DNA from: Drosophila persimilis
Taxonomy: Eukaryota > Arthropoda > Insecta > Diptera > Drosophilidae
Assembly: GCF_003286085.1 (NCBI RefSeq)
Contig: NW_020825294.1
Coordinates: 7,440,001-7,504,000 of the forward strand
Direction: 5' to 3'
DNA length: 64,000 nt
A program made the translations under genes and the position numbers. Of this stretch, positions 39,301-52,123 are shown piece by piece. Numbering within the stretch: the first letter of the stretch is position 1; each line of letters starts with the position of its first letter. The notes under the pieces are model-generated. The model saw only the letters and a program-made list of their open reading frames with translations. It was not told the DNA's origin and ran no database searches.

Positions 39301-42300
39301 TAGCATAAAGCTGATAAAAAATAAACTGATGTCGTTGTCGCTGTCACTGTTGTCAACAAGCAGCAGCAACACTGGCAACGAAGGAACCTGTGGTAGGGGC
39401 AGAAGTGGAAAAAAAGTAGCCAACAAACAAACAAAGTGGCTACAAATTTCCGTTGTTCTTGGCCAAGCGTTTTTCCCCAAAAAAGTGGACCTCAAATCGA
39501 GTTGGAAGAATTTCTTGGTACATGGTATTGGATTGGTTAAAGCTTAAATAATATTTTCTTTGTCAGAAAAATGTATAGCTCTTTTTTGCAATATACCTTT
39601 GATATGTATGTTGGTTTTCTCTGCGCTATAAATCATATAAATATATATGAATATTTTCTGATTAATTTTAGATTCCAAAACTCAAGTCAGTGTAAATCCA
39701 ATAAATCTCCTTCCTGCTCTTTTATTCAACATATTTCCACACATTCTGTGATTAAAGTTCTCTTTAGTTAATCAGATACTTTATGCTCTATTATCAAAAA
39801 AAATGTATTCTAATTTATAATTTCGATTCCTCCACTTCACTTCGAATAGATTTGATTGTTTTTCCCGTTTTCCATTAGCATTTAATTTTATCGGCTTGCA
39901 GTTTGTTTGCTTTCACTTTGCTCGCTTTTGTGTTTTCTGCAGCTGTTTTCCCTCATTTTCCCCCATCGGATTTAAAAAAAATTTTATTTTTGCTTTTAAT
40001 TCTACTCTGCAGTTATTTATTGGCGGGGTTTTTCCACTATCAAAAGATATTTACAACAAAATCATTGATTTTTCATATTTATCACTTTATTGCATTTGTC
40101 GGGAGGTCGTAAGTTTTATCCAGTAAATGCTGTGTCGGGTATTTATATATTTACTTATAAAAATTGATTTTTTGGGCATTATTTGATGATGAGGGTTGTT
40201 AAGAGATGTGCAAAGGGAAACTGATGAGAAAAGTAAAGATCGGTTCGTTTTTGTGTCGAGAGATGGTTCATCGGAATTATTTAATTATTTTTTTATATAA
40301 CGAACTTTTTCATTGGATTTTCTGTTGTAGGATTTACCGATGTAAAGGAAATGTTTTTACTAGTAGTGTTATATTCCAGTTATCATATACTTTATTTTAT
40401 AAACAAAACCACTCTTCATTGGCGTGTCTACACATGAGGGAAAAATGTTTGAAGGTATAGGATAGCAAGAGACTAAATGTTTTTTGACCTGTTGATTGTG
40501 TATCCGATATGACAGACATTTATAGTTAGAATTTTTTGACGGGGCACCGTTTGACAAAGCCACTACAGAGAGGTGAGGCGAGTGCCGTACTTTGTGTCAA
40601 AGATGGGGAAAGAGTTAAGGGAAATGCTAAGGAAATGATTTTTCATTCAAATGTTTGATCTTCAAGCCATGGACTCCAGTAAACTTTTACCAAGTAAACT
40701 GCTTGGGACACTAAAAATGTATACAAAAGAAATGAAATAATGCAGAATATCAGCCTTTCTTCTAGCGAAACAATTTATTCCATCATTTCAACACTTTGCA
40801 CTGTCAAAGTGCTCAAATTAAATACAACTTTTGTGTAATTTTCCTCACTTTCAGTAGATTTTCCTCCTGCTGCGTTGGACAATCAGCATTTACATTAGAT
40901 TTAATTAGCATTTTTTACGCTTTTGTCTGCGAACTGAGCTGGGGGAAAGTGCGCTAATAAAAGTCCCTTTCAAATTACATTGAAATTGTCTCTGGGCTTG
41001 TTAACTTGCCGCCATTTGTAAGGTTTTAATGAAGGCAAAGTTAAAAAAGCACTTTTCACTCGATTTTTCTCCGGCCACCAAGCTCTGGACTCTCGCAGGA
41101 GGACACCGACCTATCTATGGCACATTTTCCAGCATGGCTGTCAACTTTTCTGCCTGGCTGACGATTTGTACCAGAAACAGCTTAAAAGTACAACAGAATT
41201 GCAGAAAAACGCAAAAGTTGTGGTGAAGTGACTCGACAAAGAGATACTTAATGTTCAGATCCTATTGGGGAACCTGGGAACATGACTTCCTTATTCTGCC
41301 TTGTAATGATTATCCGCCATCACATAAAAGCATACCTATTCTTTCTGCCTGTTACATAGACATTCAGAACTACAGTATACCTTTTCAGACCACAAATATA
41401 GGGTAAAAAAGTGGAAAAATGAAATAAAAAAGCGCCAAGAAAACTGTCAACGCCATGGCTCTGCGTGTGCCATAAAAGTGGCGCAAAAGAGAAACCAAAA
41501 TTAAATTACTTTGACTTTCGATTCTGGACCATAAAAAAATGCATTTGGGTCAGCTCTAAATTGTGTGAGCGAGATGTCCGCTTCCTCCAGTATCCCACCC
41601 ACCCATGAAAGTGAGTCCTCTCGAAATTAATACAATGCCAGCGACAACAAAATTTATTTAATGACTTTTAAATTGTTGTTGTATCAGATAATTTATTAGA
41701 ATCACCGCATCGAACAGGCCCACGACCAGGCAACCGCAATGAAACCCAAGCCCAAGCCATGCAAATTTCTTATCCGTCACTTTTTATGGCAGCCGTAAAA
41801 AAAGTCTAGAAAATCGGCTCAAAGTCTGAAAGTATTTTGGCATCATCATCAATCTCTTTGGCCAGAATGTTGGCAACTGCATTGCCAAGACAATTGACAA
41901 ATTGATGGTGGGGTTTTTCCGCTCTGGCGGATGTCTTTATGCAAATACATATGGGATCGGTGCAGATGGCTTTCGTGTATGGAAAATAGCTTGTGCTGAG
42001 GCACATTTTTTTTATGTTTGCATATCAGCGGCTATTGAGGGTAATCCATGAATAGATTGAGAATTGGGGGTAGAAGGATTATATATAGATATATATATAT
42101 ATTTTTTGATTGTATGAGTTTCAGGGATTTTTTATAAGGTGAAAATGGGTAATTTTATGTTTAGTATTAGTATCTTTTTATATTTTCTTATCTGAAATTT
42201 AAACCTCTTGTGATAATACAGATGATTTCCTTCCTCGGAATCTCGCTTGAGAAACATGCCTTTAGGAATTCATTGAAACACTAATTATTCTGCCGCAAAT

Positions 42301-43789
42301 TACATTATCATAAGTCTATTGTCAATCACTCATTGTCTTTAAACAATAGTCTGAGTGACCAAACAATCGAATTATGATTAAGTAAACCATTTAGGCCCTG
42401 CAGACACTCCTCCAGTTAGTACTCGAACGTAACTGTATTTCATCAATTATTAATATTCCGTGGCACATTTGTACATGTTATCCAACAACATTTTACTGGA
42501 GACACTCGGGCAAATAAACCAATTGAATTCAACTTAATTGATTTCATTAATTGAAAATGCTTTATTGTTTAACAGCCACAAGTAAATGAGACCCAATGTT
42601 CGTGTGGCAAATAGACTTCATTGACTCTACCTTATTGGTCGTTATATCCCTTCCAAAAATACTTACAAGATAATCGTTTCATACGCACTGGCGAGTCAGT
42701 CAGGTGGCACATGCGATACTAACATTTTCAGTAATTTAAATTTGAATTCATATTTATTATTTTGTTTGTGAAGAATTTGCCGAACTCCGCTACGGCTACT
42801 ACTTCTGCAATACAAATAGCACTCAAAGGAAATATTCTTGGACAGAACTTTGGGTGTCGTATGCTTGCACATATCCATTGTTTTGCGGGTCATTAGCATT
42901 TAAAACTCATTTTCCATTAATATAATGGAGGGAACTCATTGAGATCCAAACAAATCCGATTTTGTGATCATTTCTCTTTCACATTTTGTCACACATAACA
43001 TATAATTCTCACTTATGGATGCTGTTAAATCATTATTATTTTAGTGTATTTTACGTAAATTTGTTTAATCTACTGAATTAATATTTAATTTCCTATAAAA
43101 AGGTTTGCCCATGTATGTTTATTACTACAGCAATTGACGTTTGAAATATTTCACGTAACAAAACCGTTCTGATATATCCGGTCCCTAAGCCGCACTCTTG
43201 CAGAATCAACGACAAACTGAAGTACGGACCCTCTTTGGCGGACATGGCAAAAACTGTTTGAATGCTCCAAAGCCGAACAGAGCTCTACAAATGTTATAAC
43301 AGAGGGAATTTAATTGTGTGTCCTGTTAAAACGAGTTGCCATCGAACATGCTCGAGGCTCCAACAGAAGTTGGCGTTCGGTGGTTCGCTTGTGTGGAACT
43401 AACACAACTTCCACATTCCGTTTGTTGATGTATGTATTAAAAAAGGTAATCATAGACAATTCAATTATAGATAATGTGGGCTCCTATTCTATTTCTTACT
43501 TAATCTAACTTATCCTTCTGATGCAGGGCGCCACCATATACATACATATGTAAAATATGTTCTCCATTCAGAGCAATATATTTTGACGATACTGATAGAT
43601 AAACGAGAGTGCCGATATAAAAAATATAAATTTCCATGCACCCTGCTTGGGTAGCCCTTTAAAACCACAGCAAATTTTTGGAAAATAATACCTCACTACG
43701 CCTTTCATCTGCCAGAGTACGTACCTGTACCTGCTAGTGGTTTTCTTTTTTCTACTCGCACCCACATTCCTGGTTAGTCGGCGCAACAA
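36307..43789. other. spacer, non-coding
   Basis: No gene supportable over 7.5 kb. The 39.25-39.4 kb stretch is rich in CAG/GCAGC-type triplets that give short spurious frames. The remainder is AT-rich. Confidence 0.5.
42080..42102 (+). repeat. (TA)n microsatellite
   Basis: A short, imperfect AT-dinucleotide run, interrupted by one G, next to a T-rich stretch. Likely length-polymorphic; no further significance seen. Confidence 0.8.
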
Positions 43790-46700
43790 ATTGGCTGCCA
43801 CGCTAACAGCACCCCGCCATCGCATTGCTTTAATTAACCAGCCTCATATGCTGGGTGACACCTAGAAGTATGCCAAACAAATGAGAGCTCATCTGGTTGG
43901 TGGGTATGTGGGGGAGTACCGGAATAACAGAGCCAGAATGGTAAATGACCCCCCTAGTTTATCTCAGTCCCCGCAATATCCCATGGCAACAAATATGTTT
44001 GTTTACCCAGCAGCGTTGTCAAATGTCTGGCAATGCACTCGCCCTGCCTTTGTTTTTCCTTTTCGCTGTGAAAAATATTTATGATTGCGGGTTGTGTTAG
44101 ATGTTTGGGAAAATGACACCCGTGCTTGGGTTGGAGCTCGAAAAATCTGTATTTAAATGCAAAAATAATGTCAGGAGAAAAAGTCCGCACAACAAATTAA
44201 CGAAATCAATTTGAAATTTTCATTGAGCTCTTTCTTCAACTTTGCCTTTGGGTCAGCAGCATTTAAAGCACTAGCATAAAGGAGCCACATACACATCGGT
44301 CCTTGGCCAATCATTTATGAAGACATTCGGAATTTCGACTGGAAAAAACTTTTCATGCAAAAGGCAAAAGTTTTAAGTATTAGCTTCAATTTTCTATGTC
44401 TACCCAATTTTATTAGATCCAGCGGTTGCTGCCTTAGCCTGTTTTTGCTGCAGTTTGGCAAGTTAAAATGTTTGGAGAGAAATTCGGAAATTTAATTCTT
44501 CTATAAAATGTACTCTTGCTCCGACTGACCCTCTGTTGCCGTGTCAAGTGTATGTTAGCCGTAAGCGTTCTGTCTCTACACCAATTAGTAGACTATGATG
44601 ATATATGATGGAAAATATTTACACAGAAGTGGCTCGATCTAGTGGAATTACTCTCTATTCTAACTTTAAACTAAAAACCTTGATAGATTTGTTAACCGAT
44701 GTACTAAATTATGGATTTTTCCACGCACTCGTTGAGCTGAGACAAATCCTCGGATAGGCGTTTAGCCTGTCCGGATGGATGAGGCTGTAGACGATATTCT
44801 CCATCATGAGTATGAGGCACATCCGTTTTTAACCTAAATAACAGAAGGGGTGCTGTTAAGAAAGGATATATTAATTGTTTCTATTTTGATACCATTTTGC
44901 CCCCGAAATTGAACCGTTCTTTCTTTGATCTGCTTCTTGTTAACTTAAACAGAATGCAGTCCCAATACTAAGTCAGTTTCCCCAATTGCTACTCCTTCTT
45001 CAGCGATAATGTTTGCTCTCTGGTTGCAATCGATACGTGGGCTGGCTACCATTTCAAATTCAGTTTCAAAAACTTTTCTTTCTTTTACTTTTCCTTGGTT
45101 CAAAAGTTAAATGTTCCACAACTTTTTAAATGCTTTCAAGGGGCTGGGAATGTTTTAGGTTTCAGTAGGGTAAGGAATACCCACGGCTAAATCGATGTGC
45201 ACAAGTTTTGACTCACATTTTTTATTTTTCTTTCTGCGGACGGCAACATCTTGGAATAAATGTATGATACATACGAATCTCCTCACTAAAGAATGTGGTT
45301 GCAGTTGCAGCTGGAAATACTTTCGAGATGGGCCGTAATTTAGAGAACTGAACTTAAGAGGCAGCTTTAATTTATTTGCCAGCTGCCAAGGAGAGTTGAA
45401 AGAGCGAGTATTTACTTAACCCTCCACCCCAAGTGATGCACTTGAGGTGGGGCCGCAGAAAGGGGCTTACAGCTGTATAATCCTTGGAAATGACATGTCA
45501 GTGGGATGGCTCAGATACCGGGATTACCAGCACATGCAAATTGAAGTTCTTTGACGGAGGGCGAGCGGTAGTGCGGGTTAGTCTATGTCTAATCCAATTT
45601 CAATTGCTTAAGCCACCATGACTGACACTAAGAGCGAGGTTGAAAGATGGATGCAGACGAAGGGCTGGGCTGTGGGAAGTACAATTTGTGTCGGGAGTGT
45701 TGGCCCAGCATCTTTACGCACCAGAGCACCTCAAATACTTAGGATTGCTATTAAATTACGCACTCAGCCACACATGACCCGGGAACACAGATACACAACC
45801 ATTCAAGTGAACATATCATGTTTCACTTCACTTTGTGTGTGTGTGTGTGCTCTTCTGCGCTAAGTAAGATGTAGTTCGATGACCGGAAAGGCAAGTGTAA
45901 TCAAACGGCTTCCAGGGTTCGACTCCGTTCTTAAAATCACAATGTTGACCCTTTTATTTCGACTGGAAATTTTGATAGCCAAAAAATAAACCATCTTTAG
46001 CTGCGTTTGCTCGAGTTTTATGTGTACACCGGGGGAGAACAACAGCTCGTCGAGTACTGGTACATAACTACTCAAGTAACGGCTTAGTTGGCTCTGAACT
46101 TTGGTTGGGTCACTCTTGGCGATTGTGGATTACATTTTAAATGACATTCCACCCTTTATGTACATTTCTCTGTAAAGGCAAAAAAAAGAATTTCTTCTTG
46201 ACAAGCTCGATTTAAAAAAAGAAGAATAAATTAAATTAAATTAAATTCATTAAGAGTCATTTAACGGATAATGGTTTTTCATACCCTTGCTTGGGAATAA
46301 TGTAGATATCACATTCAGTTCTGGGTACCTAAGGGAGTTCTTGTCATGAAATGAATGAGAACTAAAAAAGGAAAATCGAGGTAAAATAAGCAACGTGAGA
46401 AGCTAATTGGTCACATATAAACACTGTTAATGCCTATAAAATATTTTAATAATAATGCAACTCAGAGGACGAGGGCACTCACGGCTGCGGTCAGTAATTT
46501 GATCTCCCGCCAAAAAATGAGTTTAAAAATTGGTAAACTTAAAGAGGATTGGTCTTGAAACACGTTTTCACTTTAGCAGCACTTTCTCGACAGGAGCAGC
46601 CAGGGACAGTAATGAGTTGACAAATGGATTCTGTCAAGCAAGGGCCGCGTAGAACAAACAAACAAACAAGCCAGATCCGGGACAAAATGCGATGAGAGGG

Positions 46701-46915
46701 CCAAAAAACACGTCTTGTTGCCCGTTGTGCGTGACTTTGTGGGAATGTAGGCAATTCTACGGCAACGTTAAAACAGCCTATCTGTCACTCCTACCCACAC
46801 TCCAAAACCACAACAGAATTTTCAACTTACGAGCACAAGGCTTGGCTAAAGTGTCGCGTAATTTATTTTCCACCTTGTGGCGTCGACTGACATGAGCTGA
46901 TAATTTCCGCTGCGT
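43790..46915 (-). repeat. right arm, inner block of giant inverted repeat
   Basis: Reverse-complement partner of 16016-19225. Homology enters at about 43790 (gctgccacgctaacagcacc) and leaves near 46915 (gataatttccgctgcg). Differences from the left copy include inserts of about 11 and 24 bp near 43.95-44.03 kb and a local rearranged stretch near 46.18-46.35 kb containing a tacccttgcttggg element-like end. Identity is mostly 94-98%. No coding exon supportable. Confidence 0.92.
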
Positions 46916-48904
46916 CCTGCCATTGTCAAGGACTACACCTAAAACAGGCGCCCCTGCGAATTCATGGCCTAGCCACCGAAAAGGTTGTGTCTAGCCGTTG
47001 ACAGCTGAAATTAATTTGTGTTTGTCTGCGTGTTTGACACGTCCCGACCTATTGATGGGAAGTTCTACGATCTATGATCAATGGGAAGGTGGTGTACTTG
47101 TAGATAAACTCATTTTCAATGCTATAGATAGGGTTTACAAAAGAGATTAGCAGACTAAGGATAAATATGAAGTTCAAATAAAGCAAGAGAAAAACGCTAA
47201 TGGTGTCTAAACAAAAACTGTTCGAGGAGTTTAACGTGTTTGACTACACTAAGTGCTATAATTTAATTATTTTGATAAAGAAATTGATGTAAAAATCCGT
47301 AAATAGAGAAAAATTCATAAGCAATGTGCATTAAAAAATTTTAATTTCTAAAAATAAAAGTATTTCCCACTGCGCGTTTCTTCTCCATTTCATTGAAATG
47401 TTTTCCCCATAGGAGAAATGTTTACCATGAGGAATATGTTCGTCATGATATTATATTCCAAGGGTCTTTCCCAATAAGTAACTCAACGGATTTATAATTA
47501 TCTCAAGCCTTCAACGTGTGGTAAGCTTTTAAATGAATATTAATGATAGTCAGACTACGAACGTGGTCCTCATAGCCCCCCACGATGCCGCTGTTAATGG
47601 ATGTCACTCACAAGATACAAGACGTAGACTACCCCTACATGTACATATGTAAATATATCAAGAGAGTTATAAAAACTTTTTTTTATGTGAATTTATATGA
47701 CAGTGCGTTTTAGGAGTGTAAGTCAGTGGAGTTGGTATATTGAAATGAATCAATGACCGCTTTTAGTTATAAAGCTTTCGAAATTGTTGTTCATAAAAAA
47801 TGTCCAATTCGGAGATACATTATACATTGAGTGTAACTCAACGGGTGTATAATTATTCGTTTCATTGCATTACTTTCGAATGATATTTAGAAACCAAGCG
47901 TTAAGTCTAGTTTTAATTGATTACTGAAGCCAATCAATAACAACCATTCTCTAAAAACAGTTTAATGTATTTCTTGAAGTAATTCATAATTGTATTATGC
48001 TTCGACGTTTGACATATAGAAATATGCCAATGCCAGCTCGACGCTGTGTTAGCGATTTGAAAAAATTGATTTGAATTTGAAAAAACTAAACTTACATCTC
48101 TGACACGCACTGTCAATACGAGAAGGTACCATATAAAAATGTATGTATGTTTGCAGCACTGCAATTTGAGTTTAATGCATTTTTAATTTGAGCATGCGTA
48201 TGTCTGTGCCTTAATCAGTGTCTGTGTGAGTGAGTGTGCAGCTGTGTAGGTGTGAGTGTATGTATGCAAATAGAAAATGAAATTACCGATGCGCTACTTT
48301 GTAGCCTCCACCATGGCCAACGGTATCCGGAAGCACCATGCAGCTACAGGCAGTGGCAGAATGCAGAACGTAGAATTGAGCAGGCACCAGAAGGCTGAGC
48401 GGATTCCGTTTATGATTATTTTATGCCAACTGAAAATTCTTTTGCACTTTATTTTCGGCGCAGCTTAACATACAAATTATTATTTGCTCTGTCTGTGCCG
48501 TGGGGCAACATTGTGAGGGAATTATTTATGTGCTGGCGCCCTACAAAACGGGTTCCGTGTGGCTTCTGCAGCGCCTTTTTATAGTCTACTCGATTCGGCC
48601 TCCCATTCCGTTTCCGTTTTTGTTTCTGTAGGTCCCTCTGTTGCACACCTCAATTTTAAATTTCTCTTACGTTTCTTATTTCATTTCCATTCTCACTGCT
48701 AATTATTTTACACATTTGTTTGCTGTTACCCCGTCTCCCTGTGTGGCTAATGAAAACCCGTTTGTAACCGACCAAAAAAAGATAGTTGGACAAAAGTTGA
48801 GTCCTGCAATTAGAAGATTGTAGACAGAATTCTTTACCAAGGGAAATCCTTTAGATTTGGAAAAATATGAAAGAAATAAAATATAAAATAAAAAATTATG
48901 GGCA
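46916..48904. other. right-arm island, non-coding part
   Basis: This is the first 2 kb of the right-arm island that replaces the ZAD-gene island of the left arm. I found no similarity to the left island by eye and no supportable gene. It includes a GTGAGTG/GTATG-rich simple stretch at about 48220-48265. Confidence 0.45.
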
Positions 48905-49213
48905 AAAAAGGTAGCCTCTTATAGCTTCTCATTCAAGCGTTTCTATGTGCGTTTTGGCCTGCTAAATGTCCACTTTGATGGTGGTTATTAGTGCCTCCAG
49001 CGAATCGAAACTTTTCTCCGGTCGCAGATAACCATCTATACAGATCTTAAGTAACTGGCCATACAGATCTTAGTTGATTTCATGTAGCATATGCGTCTCC
49101 ACAATCTTTTCTGCGTTGTAGAGGCGGTTTCGGTGTCAGTCGTCCACATTCTCCCATCCGTAGTAGACGGCCGTGAGTAAGTATCCGGAAGAAGATCCCA
49201 GCAAGAAGTTACC
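48905..49213 (-). pseudogene. riboflavin kinase (RFK) pseudogene, C-terminal part
   Basis: On the minus strand the segment reads GNFLLGSSSGYLLTAVYYGW, then EKIVETHMLHEIN, stop, DLYGQLLKICIDGYLRPEKS followed by FDSLEALITTI and, past another stop, QAKTH. Riboflavin kinases, which phosphorylate riboflavin to FMN, share the order NFP..., YYGW, ETHILH, DLYG, GYLRPE and FDSLE.LI. The family's usual VGWNP-type substrate region between YYGW and the ETH motif is corrupted. At least three in-frame stops and a damaged middle make it non-functional. It may begin at an acceptor-like aaattttag next to 49213, suggesting a copied genomic piece rather than a processed transcript. Only about 100 codons remain. 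It is specific to the right-arm island. Confidence 0.82.
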
Positions 49214-49649
49214 TAAAATTTATAGTTGGTTGGGTGTATATTGGAAGCGACTTTCGCAGTCATGGTACTATTCACATCTGCCTGGGTAAAGTCCCCTTAC
49301 AATCTTGAAGAGAAAGTAGGTGTAGTATTTGATTTCTCTGGCGACCAGCAAAATAATGAAACATTGATCACTGTATCGATCCCTTTGATTGCCGCAACGA
49401 CACCCGCAAAACTATTATATTATTATAATTAGTTAGTAATTATTCTATGCAAAGCTAGATTTCATATATTTCAATTCATATTTGTTTATTTACCAGCACT
49501 TTTTACAACATTTTAAGAGGCATACATTACCGACATCGTCTTCCCTCCTGCTCCAGGCTTTACCTTATAGGCTATGACCGTGTAAGTTTTCCTTGTTCCC
49601 CCCCACTCCTATTCTTCTTTTCCATTGACTATTTTTTCTTGGTTCTTCT

Positions 49650-50012
49650 TTTTTTCAGACTGACCGGCTGACATCGCAAACTCCCTGCCGGCTCCAGCGC
49701 ACGGGTCCACGATGAAGTGCGACCCTCGGGACATGTATCCTGTCGCGATGAACTGGGGTCCCACGCTCCAGTCCGCTCGCCGCCGGTACCTCCTCCGTGG
49801 GTGATTCCACCGTAGCTCCTCGTCCTCGCGGGAAGTCAGGGGCACTGACTGCTGTGTCGCTGCGTCGACAATGTAGCGTCCCATCCGCAGCAGCAGGAAC
49901 CACTGATCAACGGCGGAATGATTGGTTCACGCCCAACAAGGACTTTGACTATTTCAACCAAGGCAGGGGCTACGCGAGCTACTGGACTCTAGATAGATTT
50001 TGTTGTTGTTAG
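49650..50012 (+). pseudogene. GC-rich gene relic facing the foldback, plus strand
   Basis: After a pyrimidine-rich acceptor (cttctttttttcag, ending near 49658) the sequence turns GC-rich and coding-like but breaks frame. One frame gives DIANSLPAPAHG, then MKCDPRDMYPVAMNWGPTLQ before a stop. Another gives PNKDFDYFNQGRGYASYW near the end. The last 95 bp (from about 49918) match, in inverted orientation, the end of the minus-strand relic at 52124-52200. I do not recognise the family. It is tail-to-tail with that relic across the palindromic repeats. Confidence 0.4.
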
Positions 50013-50219
50013 GTTTAAGGATATATGCATCCATATATTTAGATAGTAGCTACAAATATTTTTCACTTGTTTATTTCTTTACACTAAGCTAAGTTATGAT
50101 GAATAAAACTATTGAAAAATCATCCTTGCTGTATCCTGTAACGGGAAAACTGTCTCGATTACAAAAAGGCGTGGCAGGCCCAGATCGGGTCACGAATAGC
50201 GGAGAAAACAAAAAATTTT

Positions 50220-50805
50220 TGTTGGGGAAAAAGTCCTTGATCGTTGATAAGGACTTCATTAGATCAAGGATGTTGTTCCAAACACAGGAAGCTGCCGCGC
50301 TTCCCGATCGCGAAAAAATAGCCAAGGAAAAAAACCGATCCTTGATATCCTTGGTCCTTGAAAAGGACGTCATAAAATCAGGGACATTTTGCCGATCACA
50401 GGAAGCCGTCGCACGCCCTGATCGGCCCATAAATATTGGAGAAAATGAATATTTTTGATCCTTGATATCCTTGGTCCTTAATAAGGACTCCACCAAATCA
50501 GGGACATTTTGCCGATCACAGGAAGCCGTCGCACGCCCTGATCAGCCCGTAAATGAATATTTGCTCTCCTTGATATCCTTGGTCCTTGGAAAGGACATCA
50601 TAAAATCAGGGACATTTTACCGATCACAGGAAGCCATCGCACGCCCAGATCGGCCCGTAAAGAGCGGAGAAAATGAATGTTTGCTCTCCTTGATATCCTT
50701 TGTCCTTGAAAAGGACTTAATAAAATAAGGGACATTTTACCGATCACACGAAGCCGTCGCACGAACAAATCGGCCCGCAAATAACGGAGAAAACAAAATT
50801 GGCTT
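50220..50805 (-). repeat. left tandem array, five units of about 110-120 bp
   Basis: Units are marked by the CCGATCACAGGAAGCC block at about 50280 (diverged), 50393, 50513, 50623 and 50740, spaced roughly 110-120 bp. Each carries gatatccttggtcctt followed by the hairpin gtccttgaaaaggac-type motif. The units vary in length, unlike the right array. Confidence 0.85.
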
Positions 50806-51337
50806 ATAACTGTCTTTAAAAATGTAGTTCCAGTAATCACCGATAGGGGCGCCACCGTACAACACAAAAAAACTCGCGTCAAATGACTAAAATCTGGATG
50901 GGATACCAGGCGAACAGAAATCAGCAGAAGGTAACTGAATTTTTTTAAAAAAATTTTTGGTCCCCCAAAAGTATGCACCAATTTTTTGTTGCAATTGCTA
51001 CAGTTGCTTGCTGCTGATTTCTGTTCGCCTGGTATCCCATCCAGATTTTAGTCATTTGACGCGAGTTTTTTTGTGTTGTACGGTGGCGCCCCTATCGGTG
51101 ATTACTGGAACTACATTTTTAAAGACAGTTATAAGCCAATTTTGTTTTCTCCGTTATTTGCGGGCCGATTTGTTCGTGCGACGGCTTCGTGTGATCGGTA
51201 AAATGTCCCTTATTTTATTAAGTCCTTTTCAAGGACAAAGGATATCAAGGAGAGCAAACATTCATTTTCTCCGCTCTTTACGGGCCGATCTGGGCGTGCG
51301 ATGGCTTCCTGTGATCGGTAAAATGTCCCTGATTTTA
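50601..51337. repeat. near-perfect palindrome with about 335 bp arms
   Basis: Bases about 50601-50936 are the reverse complement of about 51002-51337, with no mismatch found in the parts I compared base by base, and with identical 110-residue translations of the two arms. The central spacer is about 65 bp and T/A-rich. It should extrude as a cruciform or long hairpin. The two 127-codon open frames (50598-50981 minus and 50957-51340 plus) are products of this symmetry, not genes. Confidence 0.9.
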
Positions 51338-51960
51338 TGAAGTCCTTTTCAAGGACAAAGGATATCAAGGAGAGCAAACATTCATTTTCTCCGCTCTTTA
51401 TTTGCCGATCTGGGCTTGCGATGGCTTCGTGTGATCGGTAAAATGTCCCTTATTTTATGAAGTCCTTTTCAAGGACAAAGGATATCAAGGAGAGCAAACA
51501 TTCATTTTCTCCGCTCTTTATGGGCCGATCTGGGCTTGCGATGGCTTCCTGTGATCGGTAAAATGTCCCTGATTTGGTGGAGTCCTTATTAAGGACCAAG
51601 GATATCAAGGAGAGCAAATATTCATTTTCTCCGCTATTTACGGGCTGATCTGGGCGTGCGACGGCTTCCTATGATCGGCAAAATGTCCCTGATTTTATGA
51701 AGTCCTTTCCAAGGACCAAGGATTTCAAGGATCAAAAATATTCATTTTCTACGCTATTTATGGGCCGATCTTCTCATGCAATGGCTTCCTTTGATTGGCG
51801 AAATGCTCCTGATTTTATAAAGTCCATTTCAAGGACCAAGGATATCAAGGATCAATAGAATTTATTTTCTCCGCTATTTATCCTCCGATCTGTGCGTCTG
51901 ACGGCTTCCTGTGATCAGCAATACGTACCTGATTTGATGGAGTCTTTATCAAGGACCAAG
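51121..51960 (+). repeat. right tandem array, seven units of 120 bp
   Basis: The phase is exact: gatatcaagg (or gatttcaagg) starts at 51240-51241, 51361, 51481, 51601, 51721 and 51841, and the GTGATCGG-type block recurs every 120 bp from about 51190. Each unit carries a 15-base hairpin, gtccttttcaaggac or a variant, at 51222, 51342, 51462, 51582, 51702, 51822 and 51942. Divergence grows toward the outer end: the units near 51.8-51.95 kb are the most diverged, the ones near the palindrome the most alike. Confidence 0.93.
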
Positions 51961-52123
51961 GAGTTTTTCCCCCATCAAAAATATGCGCCTTTTTGTAGTC
52001 GGGATAGTTTCCCCAATACAGGATACAGCAAAGATTATTATGCAATACTTTTATTCATCATAACTTAGCTTAGTTATATATAGTATATCCTTAAAGCTAA
52101 CAAGAACGATATCTATCTAGAGT

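Noticed and set aside
45860-45950. ggttcgactcc resembling a tRNA T-loop (B box)
   Set aside because: No plausible D-arm, anticodon stem or acceptor stem can be folded around it.
49226-49432. 68-codon plus-strand frame with a hydrophobic start
   Set aside because: It begins at a non-ATG codon directly upstream of the RFK relic on the opposite strand and has no support beyond being open.
50598-51340. Two 127-codon open frames on opposite strands with nearly identical proteins
   Set aside because: They are mirror translations of the palindromic repeat; the protein repeats only because the DNA is tandem and inverted, and no domain is present.
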